The notes below the pieces were generated by a model, which searched no databases, was not told where the DNA came from, and saw only the letters and a program-made list of their open reading frames with translations. From positions 496,001-560,000 of the forward strand of contig NZ_NISJ01000001.1 of NCBI RefSeq assembly GCF_002205635.1: a stretch of 64,000 bases of DNA, in the 5' to 3' direction. The position numbers and the translations under genes are program-made. Source of the stretch: Sphingopyxis witflariensis. GTDB lineage: Bacteria > Pseudomonadota > Alphaproteobacteria > Sphingomonadales > Sphingomonadaceae. Within the stretch, counting starts at the first letter, position 1. Each line of letters opens with the position of its first letter. Positions 7,933 to 16,013 of this stretch are shown in pieces.

Positions 7933-9198
7933 ATGACCGGATTCCTTCGCCGCTGGTTCGCGGTGCCCCTGTGGCAGAGAGTACTGGGCGGCATGTTGAT
8001 CGGCGTGCTGCTGGGGCTGGCCTGGCCCGCAGCAACATCGTCGATCGCGATTGTCGGCGAATTGTTCGTGCGGCTGATCCGGATGCTGGTCGTCCCCATC
8101 GTGTTCATCAGCATCGCATCGGGGGTTACCGCCCTCGCCGACCCGCGCAAGCTGGGCTCGGTGGGCGGCCGCACGGTCGGGCTGTTCGCAGCCACCACCG
8201 TCTGCGCGGTATCGATCGGCATGGGCGTCGGCCTGTTGCTGGAGCCGGGAACCGGCGCGGCGCTCGGCACCGCCGTCCCCCACGCGCTGGGTGAGGCCAA
8301 GTCGCTGCACGACCAGCTGGTCGGCATCATACCCGTCAACATCGTCCAGTCGCTGGTCGACGGCGACATGCTGGCAATCATCTTCTTTGCCATCCTGTTC
8401 GGTTTCGGCGTCATCCTGGCGGGCGACGAAGGACGCCCGATGGCAACGCTGCTGCAATCGGCCGGACAGGCGCTGTTCCATCTGGTGCGGATCGTCATGG
8501 AAATGACGCCCTTCGGCGTGCTGGCGCTGATCGCCAAAGCGGTCGCCGACAACGGCGTCGCCGTCTTTACCCATGTCGGCTGGCTGGCGGTCGGCGTCGC
8601 GGCGGGGGTGATCCTGCAGATCCTGCTCGTCCATCTGCCACTGATCGCCTTCGTCGCGCGGCAGCCGGTCCGCCGTTTCTACCGGACGATCATCGACGCG
8701 CTGGCGGTGGCCTTTTCGACCGCATCCTCGGCCGCCACCCTGCCCGTCGCGCTGCGCATCGCACTGGAGGATCTGCGCATCGCCCCTGGCGTCGCGTCAA
8801 CCGTGCTGCCAATCGGCGCGAGCATCGGCAAGGATGGCACGGCGATGTATGTGGGGCTGCTCAGCATCTTCGCGCTTCAGGCGATCGGCATTCATCCCGA
8901 CCTGTCGATGCTGGCGATCATCCTGCTGACCGGATCGCTTGCCGCGTTCGGGACCGCGCCGATCCCGTCGGCCTCGCTGTTCATGCTCGCCGCCGTCCTG
9001 TCGTCGGTTGGCATTTCCCCCGAGCAGACAGCATTGGTGGTCGGCTTCATCCTGCCCTTCGACCGGTTACTCGACATGACCCGCACCGTGGCGAGCGCCA
9101 GCGCCAATTTGACGGTCACGACCGTCGTCGCGCGCTGGGAAAAGGCGATCGAGCCGGAAAACGAACCAGAAGCGGATGGCCTGAAGGCCAACGCATGA
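7933..9198 (+). CDS. Dicarboxylate/amino acid:cation symporter (DAACS family, glutamate-transporter fold)
   Basis: 421 residues, inner membrane, about eight transmembrane segments plus two re-entrant loops. The serine-rich hairpin TASSAATLPVALR (about 263-275) and hairpin 2 (GTAPIPSAS, about 340-348) are present. In TM8, Asp381 and Arg384 match the residues that bind the substrate amino and side-chain carboxyl groups, so an acidic amino acid is a likely substrate. The usual NMDGT motif is GKDGT (299-303), and two other cation-site positions are changed (Ser388, Asn392), which suggests altered ion coupling. A good ribosome site (AAGGGG) precedes the ATG. The stop overlaps the next start by 4 bases. 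Confidence 0.9.
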   Translation: MTGFLRRWFAVPLWQRVLGGMLIGVLLGLAWPAATSSIAIVGELFVRLIRMLVVPIVFISIASGVTALADPRKLGSVGGRTVGLFAATTVCAVSIGMGVGLLLEPGTGAALGTAVPHALGEAKSLHDQLVGIIPVNIVQSLVDGDMLAIIFFAILFGFGVILAGDEGRPMATLLQSAGQALFHLVRIVMEMTPFGVLALIAKAVADNGVAVFTHVGWLAVGVAAGVILQILLVHLPLIAFVARQPVRRFYRTIIDALAVAFSTASSAATLPVALRIALEDLRIAPGVASTVLPIGASIGKDGTAMYVGLLSIFALQAIGIHPDLSMLAIILLTGSLAAFGTAPIPSASLFMLAAVLSSVGISPEQTALVVGFILPFDRLLDMTRTVASASANLTVTTVVARWEKAIEPENEPEADGLKANA

Positions 9199-10697
9199 CC
9201 GCAGTCGCGATCGAAGCGAACGCCATCACACGGGCACCTCCGGCCCGTTCATCGGCGCGGCGCCTGCTCGGTCTCTATCTGCTGCTCGGCTTTTCAGCGG
9301 GGCTGCCCTTTTACATGTTTAATGCCGTGCTGACGCTGCGCCTCGCCCGGCATGACGTCGATATTGTGATCATCGGCTTCTTCGCGTGGATCGCGCTGCT
9401 GCCGACCTTCAAATTCGCGTGGGCGCCGCTGCTCGATCGCTATGATGTACCGGGTTTCTCGCGCTTCTGGGGCCGGCGGCGCGGATGGATCATGCTCTCG
9501 CAGCTCGGCATCTTTCTATCGATGGTCGCGATGGCCTTTACCGCGAGCGACCAGAGCCTGCCGCTGACCGCCTTGTTCGCGATCCTGCTTGCCTTCTGGA
9601 CGACGACGCTGGAGGTCGCCGCCGACGGCTGGCGCATCGAACTGGCGCCGACGCAGGCCGAACAAGGGCCGATCGTTGCCGCTAATTTGTGGGGCTATCG
9701 CAGCGCGATGGTCGCGGCGGGCAGCGGCGCGGTGCTGGTCGCGGCCTGGGCCGACTGGACCTGGGCCTATCTGGCCATCGCGGTCGCGGCCTTTGCCCCC
9801 TTCCCTATCCTCGCCGCGATGCGGCCCGAACGCGAAGAGACAAAGGGCCGCGCGCGTGCGCTGATCGCGGGGATTTTCGCCAGCCTGATCATCCTTCTCG
9901 CGGTCGCGCTCGTCACCACCTTGGTCGGCTGGGGGTTGTTGTCCGCAGTGCAGGGCGCGGGCTTTTCGGCCAAGACCAATGTGACACCCGTCGTTCTGGC
10001 AGTGGCGCTGCTGCCCTTCGCGGCGCTGGCGATCGCGCTACCGCGCATCCGCCGCCTGCCCGCTGGCGCAACAGCGCGGATGTCCGCCTTCGCCGCGCCC
10101 TATGTCGAGCTGTTCTGGCGCTATGGCTATGCGGTGCTGGCGGTGCTGGCCTTTGTCTCACTCTATCGCATGGGCGATGTACTCACCCTGACCCTCTCGC
10201 ATCCGCTGTGGAACGAGGCGGGCTATAGCCTCGAGCAGATCGGCGTCGCCGACGGCGTCGTCGCGCTGTCGGCGAGCATGGCGGGGGTCGCGCTGGGCGG
10301 TTGGCTGTCGACGCGGCTGTCGCTCGTCTGGACGCTCGCGATCGGCGCGGTGACCGCGGCAGCGGGCAACTGGATTTATATCTGGCTGTGGCACAGCGAG
10401 CCGTCGGCCTTCATCCTCTACACATCGGTGGCGATCGACCAGTTCGGCAATGGCTTTGCCGGTGCGGCGTTCGTCGTCTATCTCTCGATGCTGGTGAGCC
10501 CCAACTATCCGGGCGCACAATATGCCTTCCTCTCGGGCTTTGCTTTCCTGCTCCCGCGTCTGCTCGCAGGCGCGTCGGGGACGATGCAAACGCAGATCGG
10601 CTATGACGGCTTCTTCCTGCTCTCGGGCGCGCTGAGTCTTGCGGCAATCTTTCTGTTACCCGTGATCGCGCGCGTAAAAGGACGCTCCCCGATATGA
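9195..10697 (+). CDS. AmpG-like MFS permease (muropeptide transporter family)
   Basis: 500 residues with about 12-14 transmembrane helices. The N-terminal half closely follows the AmpG pattern: LLGFSAGLPFYM, FKFAWAPLLDRYDVPGF, WGRRRGWIMLSQ and LWGYRSAMVAAGSGAVL. AmpG proteins import anhydro-muropeptides released from peptidoglycan into the cytoplasm. The start (ATGA) overlaps the symporter stop, and its own stop overlaps the next start in the same way, so translation is probably coupled. It sits between D-glutamate catabolic genes and peptidase-like genes, which supports import of peptidoglycan peptides. Substrate is inferred; it is too divergent to call ampG itself. Confidence 0.83.
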   Translation: MTAVAIEANAITRAPPARSSARRLLGLYLLLGFSAGLPFYMFNAVLTLRLARHDVDIVIIGFFAWIALLPTFKFAWAPLLDRYDVPGFSRFWGRRRGWIMLSQLGIFLSMVAMAFTASDQSLPLTALFAILLAFWTTTLEVAADGWRIELAPTQAEQGPIVAANLWGYRSAMVAAGSGAVLVAAWADWTWAYLAIAVAAFAPFPILAAMRPEREETKGRARALIAGIFASLIILLAVALVTTLVGWGLLSAVQGAGFSAKTNVTPVVLAVALLPFAALAIALPRIRRLPAGATARMSAFAAPYVELFWRYGYAVLAVLAFVSLYRMGDVLTLTLSHPLWNEAGYSLEQIGVADGVVALSASMAGVALGGWLSTRLSLVWTLAIGAVTAAAGNWIYIWLWHSEPSAFILYTSVAIDQFGNGFAGAAFVVYLSMLVSPNYPGAQYAFLSGFAFLLPRLLAGASGTMQTQIGYDGFFLLSGALSLAAIFLLPVIARVKGRSPI

Positions 10698-11722
10698 CGA
10701 TCGAGGCGATTTGCGAACAGGGGTTCGCGCCGGCGCTGGAAGCGACCCGGAGCGGCCGCATTCCGGGCGCGACGCTGGGAGTGGTGAATGCCGGCGGCGA
10801 GAGCGCGGTGCGTCTCGCCGGAATGGCCGCGCTCGTTCCCGAGTGCGAGACGCTGACGCGCGATCACTGGTTCGACCTTGCATCGCTCAGCAAGGTAATC
10901 GCGACCACGACGATGATCCTGACGCTCGCCGAACAGGGGCGGATCGACCTTGACCGGCCGCTGACCGACGCGATCCCCGACCTGCGCCAATATGATGTCG
11001 CGGGCGCCGCCGAGCGCCGGCTGACCTTCCGCGACTGTTTGATGCACCGCACCTTCCTGCCCGCGGTCGAGCCCATCTATACCTATGGCGACGATCCGGC
11101 GCGGCTGCGCGCCTTTGTCCTGCAGCGCGAATGGCGTCCCGGCCCGCCGGTCTATTCGGACATCAACTTCATCCTTCTGGGCATCGCAATCGAGCGCATC
11201 ACCGGGGCGGCGCTCTCGGCGTGGCCGCTGGGCGACGGACTGAGTTTTGGCCCACCGCCCGGTCCGGCGGTCGCGACCGAAAATTGCAGCTGGCGCGGGC
11301 GCGTGATGAAGGGCGAGGTGCACGACGAAAATGCCTTCGCGCTCGGCGGTGCGCCGGGTCACGCCGGGCTTTTCGGCACGATCGACGGGGTATTGGGTTT
11401 CGCCCGCGCGATGCTGGACGGATCGATACTGTCGCCCGCGATGCTGGCCGAAGCTCGCACCGCGCACGAACGGCATCGGACCTGCGGCTGGGAACGCGCT
11501 TTTTCCGGTTGGCATGGCGGCGACGCCTGTTCGGCCGACACCATCGGGCATACCGGCTTCACCGGCACCGGCCTGTGGATCGATTTCGATCGCGGTCTCG
11601 GCTGGGCCTTCCTAACCAACCGGGTCCACCCGACCCGCCACGCCGACAGCGGCATCGCCACCCTCCGCCCGGCGGTGGGCGAACGGGTTATCAAAGCATG
11701 GGACACCACGGAGACACTATGA
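10694..11722 (+). CDS. Cytoplasmic beta-lactamase-fold serine hydrolase
   Basis: 342 residues of the class C beta-lactamase/DD-peptidase fold. The nucleophile motif is S64-L-S-K67 (DLASLSKV), the second motif is Y154-S-D156 (PVYSDIN), and GHTGFTG near the C-terminus stands for the KTG motif. There is no signal peptide or membrane anchor, so the protein is predicted to be cytoplasmic. Most relatives are exported, so this is unusual. It directly follows an AmpG-like importer with a 4-base overlap, which suggests it acts on imported peptidoglycan peptides, perhaps as a D-specific peptidase or esterase. Substrate unknown; antibiotic hydrolysis is unlikely as its role. Confidence 0.8.
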   Translation: MTIEAICEQGFAPALEATRSGRIPGATLGVVNAGGESAVRLAGMAALVPECETLTRDHWFDLASLSKVIATTTMILTLAEQGRIDLDRPLTDAIPDLRQYDVAGAAERRLTFRDCLMHRTFLPAVEPIYTYGDDPARLRAFVLQREWRPGPPVYSDINFILLGIAIERITGAALSAWPLGDGLSFGPPPGPAVATENCSWRGRVMKGEVHDENAFALGGAPGHAGLFGTIDGVLGFARAMLDGSILSPAMLAEARTAHERHRTCGWERAFSGWHGGDACSADTIGHTGFTGTGLWIDFDRGLGWAFLTNRVHPTRHADSGIATLRPAVGERVIKAWDTTETL

Positions 11723-13206
11723 CGGCATCGATGAAAACCCACGCCTGTGCGCTGGCCCTCGCGTTGAGCCTTTCGCTCGCCCCTGCCAGTGCCCGGACGC
11801 CCTTGCCCGATGCCGGGGCAGGCCCCGTTCTGGCGGCGGTCGAGCAACAGCTTGCCAATGGACCGGAGGGCGCGCGCTACGGCATGCTGGTCGCGACGCT
11901 CGACGGCGAAACTTTGGTGTCGGTTGCGCCCGATCAGCGCTTCATCCCCGCCTCGAACACCAAGATGTTCACGACCGCGATCGCCTATGCGCAATTGCCG
12001 CTGCTCGAGCGGACCGCGAAGGGCACGGGCGTACGGCTTGAAGCGGGCGCCGACGGCGTGTTCGACGTCGTCCTGCACGGCCGCGGCGATGCGAGCCTGT
12101 CGAGCGCCGACGATTGCGCCGTCGCCTGCCTGCAGACGCTAGCCGATGCGGTCGCGGCGAAGACGCGCCATATTCGCCATGTCACCGGCGACGATAGCTG
12201 GTTTCCCAACGAGCGCTGGAGCCCGGGGATGAGTTGGAACAATATCCAGTCGCGCTATGGTACCGGCACATCGGCGCTGACGCTGGACGACAATGAAATG
12301 GTGACAAAGGTCGCCCCCGGCGTGGTCGGTGCCGCCGCGAGCGTGGCGGTCGGCTATTTTGACATCGATAATCAGGTGACGACCGTGCCGGGCAAGGCCG
12401 AGGCGATCGCTGCCGTCCGCGCGCCGGGCAGCCGCACACTCCGCCTCACCGGGACAATCGGCGCAGAGGCCGCGCCGGTCACGCTCCGTTTCGGCATCGA
12501 CGATCCGGCGCATTACGCCGCGTGGCGCTTTCGCGACCTGCTGCGCGCGCGCGGGGTGCGGGTGGACGGCGATGTCCTGGCACGCCATCAGCCGCTGGCC
12601 CCCACCTATGATGCGGCGGACCGCAAGAGCCCGCCGGGGATTGCGCAGGTCGAACAGGCGATGCTCGCCGAACTGCCCGTGCCGCCGCTGGCCGAAGATA
12701 TGGTGCGGATCAACAAGGAGAGCCAGAATCTCCATTCCGAACTGATGCTGCGGCGCGTTGCTCGGCAGTCGGGTAACGGCTCGATCGCCGACGGTCAGGC
12801 GGTGATGCGACAGGTTATGACGCAGGTCGGGTTGCCCGAAACCAGCTACAGCTTTTCGGACGGGTCGGGCATGTCGACTTATAATCGCATCACCCCGCGC
12901 GCCGCTGTCCGGCTGCTGAGTTGGATCGCGCGTCAACCATGGGGGGCGGCGTGGCGCGACACGCTGCCGATCGCCGGACACGACGGGACGTTGCAGCGCC
13001 GCTTCAAGGGAACCTCGCTGGAGGGCAAGCTGTTCGCCAAGACCGGATCGCTCAACGCCTCGCGCGCCTTGTCGGGCTATCTCGTCACCCGCAGCGGACG
13101 GACGCTCGTCTTTTCGGTGCTCGCCAACGACATGCCCGACGGCACCGACGATCAGGCGACCGCCGCAGTCGACCGTGCGTTGGTCATCATCGCCGAGGCG
13201 TTATAG
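11719..13206 (+). CDS. dacB: D-alanyl-D-alanine carboxypeptidase/endopeptidase, PBP4 (DacB) type
   Basis: 495 residues. A signal peptide is clear (HACALALALSLSLAPASA, cleavage near residue 25), so it acts in the periplasm. PBP4 motifs are S79-N-T-K82 (IPASNTKMFT), SQN in KESQNLHSELM, and KTG in FAKTGSLNASR. The large insertion between the first two motifs is typical of this class. The enzyme removes terminal D-Ala or cuts D-Ala-mDAP cross-links. Its ATG overlaps the previous stop by 4 bases, so it is the last gene of the dgcN operon. Its stop interlocks with the stop of the convergent acylase gene (TTATAG). An association with D-Glu catabolic genes suggests a salvage rather than a shape-maintenance role. 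Confidence 0.9.
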   Translation: MTASMKTHACALALALSLSLAPASARTPLPDAGAGPVLAAVEQQLANGPEGARYGMLVATLDGETLVSVAPDQRFIPASNTKMFTTAIAYAQLPLLERTAKGTGVRLEAGADGVFDVVLHGRGDASLSSADDCAVACLQTLADAVAAKTRHIRHVTGDDSWFPNERWSPGMSWNNIQSRYGTGTSALTLDDNEMVTKVAPGVVGAAASVAVGYFDIDNQVTTVPGKAEAIAAVRAPGSRTLRLTGTIGAEAAPVTLRFGIDDPAHYAAWRFRDLLRARGVRVDGDVLARHQPLAPTYDAADRKSPPGIAQVEQAMLAELPVPPLAEDMVRINKESQNLHSELMLRRVARQSGNGSIADGQAVMRQVMTQVGLPETSYSFSDGSGMSTYNRITPRAAVRLLSWIARQPWGAAWRDTLPIAGHDGTLQRRFKGTSLEGKLFAKTGSLNASRALSGYLVTRSGRTLVFSVLANDMPDGTDDQATAAVDRALVIIAEAL

Positions 13207-15591
13207 CGTTGGCGTGAGGATCAGCCGCGCGGCGGCGTGCCGCTCGACCGCGGCCTTGCTGAACCAGAGCGGCTGCATCGCACCCGCCAGCCAGAGCGGA
13301 TAAAAGTCGCGATAGCGCGGCGAGCGGGGATCGGCCGACTGGCCGGGCAGCAGCAGGAAGCGGCTGTTATCCCACGCACCGACGTCGGCGACGAACAAAT
13401 AGCTCGCGCCATGCGACACGTTGAAGCCGCGTTTGGCGTTGAAGCCGCGCGCCATCGGGGTCGTCCCGTCGCCGCCGGACCGGCCGCCCTCGATTTTGGG
13501 AAAGGCCGCCGCGATTGCCGGGATCGACGACAGCGGATGCGCGATCGTCACGCGGTGCAGGTCGCCCCACTGCCAGCGCGCCGGATCGGTTCCGCCCAGC
13601 TCGACCGCCCTTTTCCATCCGGCCGCCAGCGCGCGGTCGATCAGCGCATCGCGCGCCGCGGCGGGGTCGCCGCCCAGCCGCTTGTCGGACGACGCGAGGA
13701 TGCGCAGCATTTCGGATAGGTTCACCGACGGGATCAGGTCACGCGCCGCCGCCGGCACGACCCGTTCGTAGAAGCCTGATGATAGCGCCGGCATCACCAT
13801 TTCATAAAGCAGCGCCGCCGCACTGTCGGCCTCGATACCGCAATCCCAACGCCGGAGCAGCGCCGTCGCCTGCGCCGCATCGGCCGAGGGCGCAGCGGGC
13901 AACAGCTTGAGCAGCGCCCTTGCGGGAAGCGACTGGACGTCGTGCTGAAGCGCGATGCTATCCTCGATCCGGTGCTTCGGCTGGGCGCGCAGCACCTCGG
14001 CGATGCGGTCATAGCGGAAGGGGTCGCTCCAGCCGAAGCTGATGATCCGCTCGTGATACGGATATCCCGCCGGCAAGTTCATCTGGTTCGCCGACGCGAA
14101 CCAGCCTTCGCGCGGGTTATAGACGTGGGGCATATCCTGAACCGGCAGAATGCCTGTCCAGTCGAAATCGCCGTCGCCGGGCGCGGGAAACAGGCCGTCA
14201 TGCTTCGGCCGACGCGGGGTGAAGCCGATCGTCTGCCAGCCGGTGTTGCCGTCGATGTCGGCATAATGGAGATTGGTCGGCGACACGTGCAGCTTGAACG
14301 CCTGTTGCAGCGAGGCCCAGTCCTTGGCCAAATTGATTGCGATGATCGCAAAGCGCTGGTTGGCGCCGGGGAGCATGCTGACGGTGGCAAAGGCGACCGC
14401 ACGGTCGCGCGCGGCATCCTGCGACACGATCGGGCGACCCGCGGCATAGCGCAGCGTCACGCGTTCGGGCGGCGCACCCTTGACCGCAATCTCATCTTCG
14501 AAGGTCTCGAACACCTTCCACTTGCCCTTATGCCAATATTGATTGGCATCGTCTTTTTTGGTGCGCAGGATGAACAGGTCGGTCTGATCGATGTGAAAAT
14601 TGGTACGACCGAAGGCGAAGCGATCGGTGTGGCCCTGCATGATCCCGGGCAGCCCCGGCGCGCCCGCTCCGATGACATCGAGCCCCGGCGCGGTCAGATG
14701 GACCATATGGCGCGGGCCGGCGCCGCCAATGCCGAGGTGCGGATCATTGGCGAGGATCGGCCGCCCCGTCGCGCTGCGTGAGGGCGCAATCGTCCATGCG
14801 TTGCTGCCCAGCGCGAAGCGATCGGTCCAGCGCTGTTGGGGATCTAACTGCGCTTCCTGAATCGAGTCAAAAGGCAATGGCCGGGCGGACGAGTCCAATA
14901 TGCCAAGGTCGGCGTCGGTCACCGCCGCAGTGTCGAGCCCCTCGGGCACGGTGAAAGACCAGGCGGGACGCAGCGGCGCCATCAACTGATCGGCATCGAG
15001 CAGGCCGCGCGCGTGAAGCTGCGCCCGGCGCACCTCGTCGTCGGCGTCGCCCATGCCGATGCCACGGCCCCGCACCAGATTGCGGATGTCCCAGCGCAGC
15101 GGGCTAATCCCCAACAGGCCATATTCCAGCGGCAACTGCGCCGGATCGGCCGCAAGTTCGTCGATCCGGGCGTTCACCCCGGCGACATAGCCCTGCGCGC
15201 ATTCGAGCACGTCGGGGGGCAGCGCCGCCAGCTCGGCCTCGATATCGCCGCGATAGAGGAAAAGCCGCGCCGCGCGGTCGGCAGCGACGAAGCGCGGACC
15301 AAAGGCTTCGGCCATCCGCCCCATGTCGCGGCGTTGTTCCATGTCGATCTGAAACAGCCGATCGCGCGCGACCAGATAGCCCTGCCCGAAAAAAGCATCG
15401 TGCAGTGAGGCGGCGCGGACGTGCGGCACGCCCAATTCATCCTCTATCACCTCGACGGGCGCACGCGCGCCGGTCAGATGGACGGTGCGCGGCTTGGCGC
15501 TGCCCCCGTGGCCACGGGGTTTCGCCAAAAGACTTCCCGGCATCGCGGCGAGCGCAACCGAAGCCAAGAGAAACGCGCGGCGCTGGATCAA
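13201..15591 (-). CDS. Penicillin acylase family protein (Ntn hydrolase)
   Basis: About 796 residues. The best start is a TTG at 15591, preceded by GGGGAGG at good spacing; an open frame reaches another TTG at 15615. The N-terminus (IQRRAFLLASVALAAMPGS) resembles a twin-arginine or Sec signal, implying export. The precursor processing site is LGSNAWTI: the Ser after Gly would become the N-terminal nucleophile of the beta chain. YADIDGNTGW matches the family's oxyanion Asn region. Members cleave amide bonds of acylated amines, for example penicillins, acyl-homoserine lactones or N-acyl amino acids. Here the neighbours point to acylated D-amino acids or peptides; this is inferred. Confidence 0.85.
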   Translation of the reverse strand: MIQRRAFLLASVALAAMPGSLLAKPRGHGGSAKPRTVHLTGARAPVEVIEDELGVPHVRAASLHDAFFGQGYLVARDRLFQIDMEQRRDMGRMAEAFGPRFVAADRAARLFLYRGDIEAELAALPPDVLECAQGYVAGVNARIDELAADPAQLPLEYGLLGISPLRWDIRNLVRGRGIGMGDADDEVRRAQLHARGLLDADQLMAPLRPAWSFTVPEGLDTAAVTDADLGILDSSARPLPFDSIQEAQLDPQQRWTDRFALGSNAWTIAPSRSATGRPILANDPHLGIGGAGPRHMVHLTAPGLDVIGAGAPGLPGIMQGHTDRFAFGRTNFHIDQTDLFILRTKKDDANQYWHKGKWKVFETFEDEIAVKGAPPERVTLRYAAGRPIVSQDAARDRAVAFATVSMLPGANQRFAIIAINLAKDWASLQQAFKLHVSPTNLHYADIDGNTGWQTIGFTPRRPKHDGLFPAPGDGDFDWTGILPVQDMPHVYNPREGWFASANQMNLPAGYPYHERIISFGWSDPFRYDRIAEVLRAQPKHRIEDSIALQHDVQSLPARALLKLLPAAPSADAAQATALLRRWDCGIEADSAAALLYEMVMPALSSGFYERVVPAAARDLIPSVNLSEMLRILASSDKRLGGDPAAARDALIDRALAAGWKRAVELGGTDPARWQWGDLHRVTIAHPLSSIPAIAAAFPKIEGGRSGGDGTTPMARGFNAKRGFNVSHGASYLFVADVGAWDNSRFLLLPGQSADPRSPRYRDFYPLWLAGAMQPLWFSKAAVERHAAARLILTPTL

Positions 15592-16013
15592 AAAGGCCTC
15601 CCCGAACAGGAACAAAGATGACGAAAGCCCAGCCTATCGCAGGACGACCCCACAAACCCATAGCAAGCAGGTTGCCGCCTATAACTGCAAGCTATCCGCA
15701 TCGGCGGCCTCCGGTCATGTGGGACCCCATTCCTTCGGGCTATATGTCCATATCGTCCAGTTATCGCCGAAGCTGTTGACCGGCCGCAACCACCCTGTAA
15801 CCTCTCTGTCATGGAACCGGCTGTCCACACGCCGCAAATGTGGCGATGGCTGGACCGACACGACGAGCAACAAAAAACACAAAAAGGCGGGGCTCAATCA
15901 CCGCCGAACGACCAGGTAGGACAGAAATGGGGCTAGCCAGCCCGGCTCATCAAAGCCGGGGCACGCGACAGGCGGCGTGCGGGCAGCCCTTGGGCAAAAA
16001 GGGGACTGTTAAC
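15592..16013. other. Divergent intergenic region between acylase and TonB-receptor genes
   Basis: About 420 bases without a supported gene. It must contain promoters for both divergent genes. A degenerate TATA-type repeat, CCTATA-N9-TATCCG, lies at 15678-15698 and resembles the TATAG sites around the LysR gene. A GGGGA ribosome site precedes the receptor ATG at 16014. Short open frames here have no conserved features. Confidence 0.5.

Noticed and set aside
6765..8552. A 595-codon minus-strand open frame over dgcA and the symporter
   Set aside because: It overlaps two well-supported genes of an operon and shows no recognisable motifs.
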